Shown here piece after piece: positions 1-5,670 of a stretch of 5,670 bases of DNA. Source of the DNA: Planctomycetota bacterium (GTDB lineage: Bacteria > Planctomycetota > MHYJ01 > JACPRB01); contig JACQFK010000315.1 in assembly GCA_016200125.1 (NCBI GenBank), forward strand, positions 1-5,670, written 5' to 3'. Each line of letters starts with the position of its first letter. Positions within the stretch are counted from its first letter, which is position 1. Below the pieces are notes generated by a model, which was not told the DNA's origin, ran no database searches, and saw only the letters and a program-made list of their open reading frames with translations. The position numbers and the translations under genes were made by a program.

Positions 1-1
1 C

Positions 2-343
2 CGGCAGGCGCGGATCCTCCAGGCGAAGAAGGACGGGCAGCTCGCGGTGGTCCACGAGGAGACCCGGAACCTCCACTCGAGGATGCTGCCGCTCCGCTCG
101 CGCCACGGCCGCTGGATCGACGTGCTCCAGTCCTGGCTCCGGGAACTCCCCGGCATGACGAAGAACGAGGGGGAGTTCGAGCTGGCGGTGGCCTTTGCGG
201 TCGTCGAGCCGGACGGGTCGGAGAAGGCCCGCCGCTGGCTCGAGGCCCCCGAGGCCCGGTCGCGCGAGGCGTCCGCCCACATCGCCTCCCTGCTCGCGCA
301 GGCCAAGGCCTGCGTCGCGGCGCTCAGGAAGCCGGCGCCCTGA
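2..343 (+). CDS. Hypothetical protein, 3' part only
   Basis: This is the last 113 codons of a gene whose start lies left of the window; the frame is open from base 2 to the TGA at 341-343. A GTG at 47 could serve as a start, but the frame upstream of it also looks coding (it begins R-Q-A-R-I-L), so I treat it as an internal codon. The product is soluble in appearance and rich in Arg, Glu and Ala. Its C-terminal third is Ala-rich and helix-like, ending K-P-A-P, and there is no membrane segment or signal. Codon use is strongly G/C at third positions, which supports a real gene. I do not recognise the family. It lies 77 bp upstream of the ABC-F gene on the same strand, and a TATAAC motif in that gap suggests separate transcription. 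Confidence 0.6.
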   Translation, partial: RQARILQAKKDGQLAVVHEETRNLHSRMLPLRSRHGRWIDVLQSWLRELPGMTKNEGEFELAVAFAVVEPDGSEKARRWLEAPEARSREASAHIASLLAQAKACVAALRKPAP

Positions 344-353
344 GCGATCGCTC
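342..353. repeat. 12-bp perfect palindrome over a stop codon
   Basis: GAGCGATCGCTC is self-complementary over its full length and overlaps the TGA of the upstream gene. With no loop and no T-run after it, it is a poor intrinsic terminator. It may be a protein-binding dyad or chance. Its core GCGATCGC occurs here once. Confidence 0.35.
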
Positions 354-376
354 TCGCCTCTCCCCTGCGAGTGTGT

Positions 377-382
377 TATAAC
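377..382 (+). promoter_or_regulatory. Possible -10 element of the ABC-F gene
   Basis: TATAAC stands out in GC-rich DNA 38 bp before the GTG start at 421 and would place transcription start near 389, giving a leader of about 30 nt. No good -35 is seen 17 bp upstream (354-359 reads TCGCCT), so the call rests on the -10 alone. Confidence 0.4.
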
Positions 383-408
383 TCCGTCCTTCCAGGAACC
401 CCGTTTCC

Positions 409-415
409 AAAGGAG
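409..415 (+). promoter_or_regulatory. Shine-Dalgarno of the ABC-F gene
   Basis: AAAGGAG ends 5 nt before the GTG at 421. It decides this start and shows that the organism uses Shine-Dalgarno initiation at least here, in contrast to the three downstream genes that lack one. Confidence 0.75.
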
Positions 416-420
416 CGCGC

Positions 421-1890
<1,470 letters not shown>

Positions 1891-1891
<1 letters not shown>

Positions 1892-1949
1892 GTACCAGGC
1901 ACCAGGAACGAGGTACCAAGGGATGCACCTGGTACTTCGTACCTCGTTC
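1891..1949. repeat. Inverted heptad-repeat array between convergent genes
   Basis: The gap between two convergent stop codons is built of degenerate 7-bp units. On the plus strand GTACCAG (1892-1898), GCACCAG (1899-1905), GAACGAG (1906-1912) and GTACCAA (1913-1919) follow without spacing. Reading the minus strand from 1949 gives GAACGAG, GTACGAA, GTACCAG and GTGCATC. This makes two perfect inverted repeats: 9 bp (AGTACCAGG 1891-1899 with CCTGGTACT 1928-1936) and 11 bp (GAACGAGGTAC 1906-1916 with GTACCTCGTTC 1939-1949). Their arms interleave, so the hairpins are either alternatives or a pseudoknot. The array touches both stop codons (1889-1891 and 1950-1948). A bidirectional terminator is the simplest role, but no T-tract follows either hairpin. 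A dispersed intergenic repeat family is the alternative. Confidence 0.8.
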
Positions 1950-3030
1950 AGGCCATGCCGCTCGACTTCAGCAGCGCCTCGTGGACCGCGAGGTCGTGGT
2001 CCAGCGAATAGTCCGGCGCCTTCCTGCCCGCGACCACCGCCGCGAACTCGCGGAGGTCCATGATCTGCAGCGTCTGGGCGGGAAGGTCGATCCGCTCCCA
2101 CTCGGCGCCGCCGCGGGTGGTCTCGAGGGGCTGGATGTTCTTGTTGGCGAGATGGCCGCTGCCCAGGTGGGGGATCACGCAGGCCCCCTCGGTCCCGTAG
2201 ACCTCGATGCGGCGGGAGTGCGGCGCGACCTCGAGCGCCGGGACCTCGACGATGCCCCAGGCGCGGTCGAACTCGAAGATGCCGATGCCGTTGTCGATGA
2301 AGCCGGCGGGCTCCTCGCGGTGGTGGTGCGCGAGGAAGGGCGAGGCCTTCTTCGGCGCGCCGAGGAGGGAGACCATCATGTCGATCACGTGGCCGGCCAT
2401 CTCGAAGAAGATGCCGCCTTTGTAGCGGGAGACCTCCCCGACGTTGCGCTTGTAGTCCCCCAGGGCCTTCGGGAGCCGCGCGCGGAACTCGTAGATCCGG
2501 CCGAACTCGTTCCGCTTCGCCCGCGCCAGCATCTCCCGCACCGCCGACATGTAGCGGAAGAGGTAGATCATCTGCAGGTGCAGCTTCTTCTCCCGCGCCA
2601 GGGCGGCCAGCTTGCGGTGCTCCTCCAGGCTCGTGCCCGCCGGCTTCTCGAGCATCACCGGCCGGCCGCTCTCGAGCGCCCTCCGCGCGTGCTTCAGGTT
2701 GTCATAAACCTGGCCGTCGACGACGACCCCGTCGAGCTTCTCCGCCAGCAGTTGCTCGGGCGTGTCGAAGACCCGGAAGCCCGGGATCTTCGGCTCCCAG
2801 CGCTTGCGCTTCTCCGCGACGACCTCGGGGTCGGGGTCGTGGAAGCCGACGAGCGCGAACTCCTTGGGGTTCTCGGCGACGCGCGCGACGATGCCGTCGG
2901 CATGGCTGTGCCACATCCCGAGCATGCCCAGCCTCATCGGCGGGGCGGCGTCCTGCGCGAGGGCGGGGCTGAGGAGCGCGGCCGTCGCGGCCCCCTGGGC
3001 GACGAATTGACGCCGGCTGACAAAACCCAT
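1948..3030 (-). CDS. Tat-exported Gfo/Idh/MocA family oxidoreductase
   Basis: The family uses NAD(P)(H) to oxidise or reduce sugars, inositols and related polyols; the substrate here cannot be read from sequence. The 360-residue product starts M-G-F-V-S-R-R-Q-F-V, a twin-arginine signal (RR at 6-7), then an Ala/Leu stretch and a likely cleavage after A-L-A (residue 25). It should be folded with cofactor and exported. The Rossmann part is about 32-155: the nucleotide loop is G35-M-L-G38-M-W-H-S-H rather than plain GxGxxG, and the family E-K-P motif is at 128-130. The C-terminal alpha/beta domain carries G-G-I-F-F-E-M-A-G-H-V-I-D (205-217). There E210 sits where Asp is usual, with H214 retained. 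ATG 3030 is chosen over in-frame ATGs at 3039 and 3042 because it puts RR at the normal place, and because a -10 (TATGAT) overlaps the earlier ATGs. It is convergent with the ABC-F gene and divergent from the CAP gene. Confidence 0.9.
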   Translation of the reverse strand: MGFVSRRQFVAQGAATAALLSPALAQDAAPPMRLGMLGMWHSHADGIVARVAENPKEFALVGFHDPDPEVVAEKRKRWEPKIPGFRVFDTPEQLLAEKLDGVVVDGQVYDNLKHARRALESGRPVMLEKPAGTSLEEHRKLAALAREKKLHLQMIYLFRYMSAVREMLARAKRNEFGRIYEFRARLPKALGDYKRNVGEVSRYKGGIFFEMAGHVIDMMVSLLGAPKKASPFLAHHHREEPAGFIDNGIGIFEFDRAWGIVEVPALEVAPHSRRIEVYGTEGACVIPHLGSGHLANKNIQPLETTRGGAEWERIDLPAQTLQIMDLREFAAVVAGRKAPDYSLDHDLAVHEALLKSSGMA

Positions 3031-3037
3031 GCCCCCC

Positions 3038-3066
3038 ATCATAGCGGGCCGGCCCCGGCGGCGCAA
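3038..3066 (-). promoter_or_regulatory. Promoter of the oxidoreductase gene, apparently leaderless
   Basis: On the minus strand TTGCGC (3066-3061) and TATGAT (3043-3038) are 17 bp apart. The -10 ends 7 bp before the ATG at 3030, so transcription should begin at or next to the start codon. No Shine-Dalgarno is present. The -10 matches consensus 5 of 6; the -35 is weaker (3 of 6). Confidence 0.6.
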
Positions 3067-3074
3067 AAATTTGC
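3063..3074. promoter_or_regulatory. AT-rich dyad, possible operator
   Basis: GCAAAAATTTGC has 5-bp inverted arms around a 2-bp centre. It is the only A/T-rich patch in the divergent region and overlaps the -35 of the oxidoreductase promoter, a position suited to a repressor. No regulator gene is nearby, so the role is inferred from position and symmetry only. Confidence 0.3.
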
Positions 3075-3105
3075 ACGCCGCGGCCCGCGCCCCCCGGGGG
3101 GGCGT

Positions 3106-3111
3106 TATACT
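3106..3111 (+). promoter_or_regulatory. -10 element of the YwqK-CAP gene, apparently leaderless
   Basis: TATACT (5 of 6 to TATAAT) ends 7 bp before the ATG at 3119, so the mRNA should begin at or beside the start codon. No Shine-Dalgarno exists. The -35 position (3083-3088, GCCCGC) has no match; instead a near-perfect GC palindrome (3088-3104) abuts the -10. Confidence 0.6.
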
Positions 3112-3118
3112 TCTGACG

Positions 3119-4435
3119 ATGTTGAACCTCCGTACGGGCTGGGCGCTGCTGCTGCTCGCGGCGACGGCGGGCGGCGCGCAGGACTCAAAGGCGGGACCCG
3201 TCAAGGAGACCTTCGACAACGGCAAGGTGAAGGCGCAGTACTCGCTCGACGCCGACGGGATGAAGGACGGCCAGTACCAGGAGTTCTTCGAAAGCGGGAA
3301 GCGCAAGATCGTCGCCTCATACGTCCACGGCGTGCTGGAGCGCTCCTACGAGGAGTTCTACGAAAACGGCAAGCCGCGGGTGAAGAAGAAGTACGCCAAG
3401 GGAAAGCCCGACGGCGACCTCCTCCGCTACGACGACAAGGGCGCGCTGCTCCACCACGTGATGTTCCGCAAGGGCGAGGTCCTGCACTTTCCCGATCTCG
3501 CCACGCCCCTGCCGGCCTTTCCCCGCCCGGTCGAGGCGATCCGCAAGAAGCTCGACGAGATCGACCCGCCGGCGGGAGTGAAGAAGTGGGATCTCGCGGA
3601 GCGCTACGAGGAGGCGCCGAGCCTGGCCTCGCCGCAGAAGGCGGGGAAGCTGAAGAAGGAGTACCTGGAGTTCGCGCTGAGGCACGTCAAGGCCTACCGC
3701 TGGCTCTGCGACCTGCCGATCGACCTGACGGTCCACGAGCCCTACAACGAATCCTGCCAGCACGGCGCGGTCATCATGGCGCTGAACAAGGATCTTTCGC
3801 ACGAGCCGCCCCAGCCGCCCGGGGTGGCGCCGGACTTCTTCAAGAAGGGCTACGAGGGCTGCAACAAGAGCAACATCAGCATGTATCCCAAGGGCTCGCT
3901 CCGGGATTCGATCGACGGCTTCATGGAGGACTCGGACCCCTCCAACATCGAGCGCGTGGGCCACCGGGTGTGGATCCTGACGCCGGAACTGGGCAAAGTG
4001 GGCTTCGGCGAGGCGGGTCCCGAGAACACTTACAAGGCGATGTGGGTCCTGGACAGCACGGGCAAGCAGCCTCCGAAGGCCGCCCGCCCCGGGCCGAAGC
4101 TGCCGGAGTTCACCTCGTATCCCTCCGCGGGGCTGTTCCCGATCGAGTACCTCGACCCGAGCGCCGCCTGGTGCGTGATGCCGCGCGGCGGACCCTTCCC
4201 CACGGGCACGAAGGGCGAGCTCAAGATCGAGGTGTGGAGCCTCAACGAGGAGTACGATCTCGACCGCAAGCTCGACCTCAACCACACGTCCATCGGCCTG
4301 CGGGGGGCGATCGTGTTCCGCCCCGTGTTCAGGAAGGGCGAGAACCTCCTCGGCGGACGCTTCCTGGTGACGATCACGGGGAAGGGGCCGGAGCGGATCT
4401 CCTACCTCGTCGAATTCGTCCGCCGCGCCGCCTGA
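3119..4435 (+). CDS. Secreted protein: YwqK-type repeats plus CAP-like domain
   Basis: The 438-residue product begins with a Sec signal (M-L-N-L-R-T-G-W, then a Leu/Ala core, likely cut near A20-Q21; no lipobox Cys). Residues about 28-120 hold four units of roughly 24 residues resembling YwqK/MORN-like repeats. Their turn motifs are F-D-N-G-K (32-36), F-E-S-G-K (57-61), Y-E-N-G-K (81-85) and Y-D-D-K-G (104-108). Residues about 185-432 resemble the divergent CAP (SCP/PR1) domains I associate with planctomycete proteins: Y-R-W-L-C (193-197), L-S-H-E-P-P with H228, S-N (251-252), D-P-S-N-I-E-R-V-G-H-R-V-W (273-285, H282), then a beta-rich tail ending Y-L-V-E-F. H228 and H282 could be the paired cavity histidines of CAP proteins. 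Four cysteines (197, 213, 248, 352) may form disulfides outside the cytoplasm. ATG 3119 is chosen for the signal peptide and the -10 just upstream; the frame is open further left (GTG/ATG codons) but without a signal. The function is unknown. CAP domains are structural or lipid-binding more often than catalytic, and YwqK repeats often mediate binding. Confidence 0.82.
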   Translation: MLNLRTGWALLLLAATAGGAQDSKAGPVKETFDNGKVKAQYSLDADGMKDGQYQEFFESGKRKIVASYVHGVLERSYEEFYENGKPRVKKKYAKGKPDGDLLRYDDKGALLHHVMFRKGEVLHFPDLATPLPAFPRPVEAIRKKLDEIDPPAGVKKWDLAERYEEAPSLASPQKAGKLKKEYLEFALRHVKAYRWLCDLPIDLTVHEPYNESCQHGAVIMALNKDLSHEPPQPPGVAPDFFKKGYEGCNKSNISMYPKGSLRDSIDGFMEDSDPSNIERVGHRVWILTPELGKVGFGEAGPENTYKAMWVLDSTGKQPPKAARPGPKLPEFTSYPSAGLFPIEYLDPSAAWCVMPRGGPFPTGTKGELKIEVWSLNEEYDLDRKLDLNHTSIGLRGAIVFRPVFRKGENLLGGRFLVTITGKGPERISYLVEFVRRAA

Positions 4436-4436
4436 G

Positions 4437-4447
4437 CCCCTCCGGGG
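4437..4447 (+). terminator. Weak hairpin after the YwqK-CAP gene
   Basis: CCCC-TCC-GGGG begins one base after the TGA at 4433-4435 and is followed within 6 bases by TTTT (4454-4457). A 4-bp stem is short for an intrinsic terminator, so the call is tentative. Just downstream the promoter of the next gene begins. Confidence 0.3.
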
Positions 4448-4459
4448 TGAAAGTTTTCA

Positions 4460-4488
4460 TTGAACTTCCGGGCGCCCCCGGGTAGGAT
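4460..4488 (+). promoter_or_regulatory. Sigma70-type promoter of the small Cys-rich gene, leaderless
   Basis: TTGAAC (4460-4465) and TAGGAT (4483-4488) are separated by exactly 17 bp. The -10 ends 8 bp before ATG 4497, so transcription should start at or beside the start codon. The spacer contains a GC dyad (CCGGG 4468-4472, CCCGG 4477-4481). This is the best promoter in the window. Confidence 0.72.
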
Positions 4489-4496
4489 CTTCACCC

Positions 4497-4685
4497 ATGA
4501 GAGTTGTCTGTTCGTTGTGCAGCAAGAGCGACGCCCGGAAGGACTGCTACGTCCGCGTCGAGACCCAGGAGCATCCGGCCTGCCGCCCCTGCTGGGAGCA
4601 GCTGCTGCTTGATCCCCGGCGCATCCTCCGCGCCATCCAGGAGGGCGCCACCCGCCTCCGCTTCTCCGCCCCCTCCGCCTCCTGA
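4497..4685 (+). CDS. Small Cys-rich, probably zinc-binding protein (62 aa)
   Basis: The product has C-x2-C at residues 5-8 (C-S-L-C), C17, H26 and C-x2-C at 29-32 (C-R-P-C). This paired-knuckle layout is typical of zinc ribbons and treble-clef-like small domains. A basic, helical tail follows (W-E-Q-L-L-L-D-P-R-R-I-L-R-A-I). It has no signal or membrane segment, so it is probably cytoplasmic. The start is fixed by the promoter rather than by a ribosome site: no Shine-Dalgarno is present and the -10 lies 8 bp upstream. It is convergent with the LemA gene, whose stop is only 6 bp away. I do not recognise a named family; nucleic-acid or protein binding is a general expectation for such folds, not shown here. 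The cysteine pattern and promoter argue against a chance ORF. Confidence 0.75.
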   Translation: MRVVCSLCSKSDARKDCYVRVETQEHPACRPCWEQLLLDPRRILRAIQEGATRLRFSAPSAS

Positions 4686-4691
4686 CGCGCT

Positions 4692-5670
4692 TCAGTTCAG
4701 GTCCACCGTCACCGCCGCCCGCTCGAAATCCGCGGCGGCAAACAGCGGCTGCGGCTGGAGGCCCCCGAGCGACGCGACGAAGCGGTCGGGAACGACCTCG
4801 AGGCAGGTGTTGTAGCCCGTCGCGACCCCGTTGAAATACTCCCGCGCGAGCGCGATCCGCTGCTCCGTCTCTGACAGCGACTCCTGGAGGCGGAGGAAGG
4901 ACTCGTTCGCCTTCAGGTCCGGATAGCGCTCCGTGATCGCCCGGAGCGTGGGGAGGAGCGCCGCGGGATCGGGCCCCGCCCGGCCGGGCATCGTCGCCTC
5001 CATCTGCGACCGCAGCGCGGCCACTTCCTTCTGCACCTTGGATTCGTAGTCGCGATACCCCTGGACGGCCCCGACCAGGCTCGGGATGAGGTCGTGGCGC
5101 CGCTTGAGCTCGATTTCGACCAGCGAGCCCGCGCGGCGCACCCGCTGGCGCAGTTCGACGAGCGAGTTGTAGACCATCCAGATCCAACCCAGCAGCCAGG
5201 CGAAGAGGAAGCCGGCCGCTCCGACGATCACGTCGGGTACCGGAAAGCCCGCGGGCCCCGCCCGCCCGAGCGCGATCCCCGTGCCCGCCAGCAGCAGGGC
5301 GAGGAAGGCGAGGCCCCAGGAGGACCAGCCCATCCCCGACTCGATCTCCTTCTCGCTGCGGCAGGTGATCAGGAACAGGGGCGCCTTCTCGTCCCAGGCG
5401 ATCTCGGGCGCGACGATGTCCTCCCGCTCCCGCGACTGGCCGACGACGTAGAGCTCCAGGCCCAGGGGGATGCCGTACTCGACGAAGCGGCGCTCGTAGT
5501 CGGAATGGGCGACGGCGTCCGCGGGGCCCTTGTCGTAATAGAGCGGATTCGAATCGTCGCATTCCTGCTCGAAGAGGACCGCCGGCTCGATCTTCGCGCC
5601 CTGGGGATCGACGCGGATGACCCCGGTGTCGTCGCGCAGGTAGAAGGGGATCATCTCTCCGCCTTCGCCT
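4692..5670 (-). CDS. LemA family membrane protein with GIDE-like N-terminal region, 5' incomplete
   Basis: Numbering from the ATG at 5654, residues about 160-310 are a LemA domain: V-Y-N-S-L-V-E-L-R (161-169), K-R-R-H-D-L-I-P-S-L-V (184-194), Y-P-D-L-K-A-N-E-S-F (244-253), the S-E-T-E-Q-R-I-A helix, and Y-N-T (281-283). It is preceded by two hydrophobic segments (about 112-130 and 141-162). Residues 1-105 (P-F-Y-L-R-D-D-T-G-V-I-R-V-D-P, later L-E-L-Y-V-V-G and P-L-F-L-I-T) match the second half of a GIDE domain, the non-catalytic region named from eukaryotic MULAN/GIDE ligases. The first half of that domain is missing and the frame stays open through G-E-G-G-E to the edge. The true start therefore probably lies beyond 5670, and the ATG at 5654 is likely internal. 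Bacterial LemA and GIDE proteins have no settled function; an envelope role is likely from topology. Confidence 0.87.
   Translation of the reverse strand, partial: GEGGEMIPFYLRDDTGVIRVDPQGAKIEPAVLFEQECDDSNPLYYDKGPADAVAHSDYERRFVEYGIPLGLELYVVGQSREREDIVAPEIAWDEKAPLFLITCRSEKEIESGMGWSSWGLAFLALLLAGTGIALGRAGPAGFPVPDVIVGAAGFLFAWLLGWIWMVYNSLVELRQRVRRAGSLVEIELKRRHDLIPSLVGAVQGYRDYESKVQKEVAALRSQMEATMPGRAGPDPAALLPTLRAITERYPDLKANESFLRLQESLSETEQRIALAREYFNGVATGYNTCLEVVPDRFVASLGGLQPQPLFAAADFERAAVTVDLN

Noticed and set aside
345..352. GCGATCGC as a HIP1-type cyanobacterial repeat
   Set aside because: It occurs once in the window and nothing else here suggests a cyanobacterium.
3071..3076. TTGCAC as -35 for the YwqK-CAP promoter
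   Set aside because: It lies 29 bp from the TATACT, too far for a normal spacer.
3031..3306. Longer N-terminus for the oxidoreductase up to 3306
   Set aside because: It would run through the divergent promoters and into the opposing gene, and would bury the Tat signal about 90 residues inside the protein.
3317..4285. 322-residue minus-strand open frame opposite the YwqK-CAP gene
   Set aside because: It is Leu/Val/Arg-rich antisense of the repeat and CAP region; no start signal or motif.
4402..5562. 386-residue minus-strand open frame over the LemA gene and the small gene
   Set aside because: It is a low-complexity Arg/Gly/Pro shadow of the LemA frame with no recognisable motif.

Overview
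The window comes from a high-GC bacterial chromosome (third codon positions are almost all G or C). It looks like ordinary chromosomal DNA. I see no IS element, CRISPR array, phage gene, tRNA or rRNA. The best guess for the source is Planctomycetota or a similar soil or sediment lineage. This rests on a secreted CAP-like protein with YwqK repeats, a Tat-exported Gfo/Idh/MocA oxidoreductase, a GIDE-LemA membrane protein and apparently leaderless genes. The assignment is inference; no marker gene here settles it.

Layout, left to right: (1) the 3' end of an unrecognised gene (+, to 343). (2) An ettA-type ABC-F gene (+, 421-1891). About 200 bp is missing from the middle of its first ATPase domain, and the frame changes near 872-876, so it is annotated as broken. 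(3) A 56-bp convergent gap filled by inverted arrays of 7-bp units (1891-1949). (4) A Gfo/Idh/MocA oxidoreductase with a twin-arginine signal (-, 3030-1948). (5) An 88-bp divergent promoter region (3031-3118). (6) A secreted protein with YwqK-type repeats followed by a CAP-like domain (+, 3119-4435). (7) A 62-residue cysteine-rich, probably zinc-binding protein (+, 4497-4685) behind a good sigma70-type promoter. (8) A LemA protein with an N-terminal GIDE-like region (-, stop at 4692), which runs off the right edge.

The genes do not form one operon. They alternate in strand, and each complete gene seems to have its own promoter. Three of them (starts at 3030, 3119 and 4497) have a -10 hexamer 7-8 bp before the start codon and no Shine-Dalgarno, as expected for leaderless mRNAs. 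The ettA-like gene instead has a normal Shine-Dalgarno. Functionally the window holds a translation factor, two exported proteins that may act in the cell envelope, a membrane protein and a small metal-binding protein. I find no evidence that they work as one pathway, and no convincing new multi-gene system. The points most worth checking are the ABC-F deletion, the heptad inverted repeat and the leaderless promoters.
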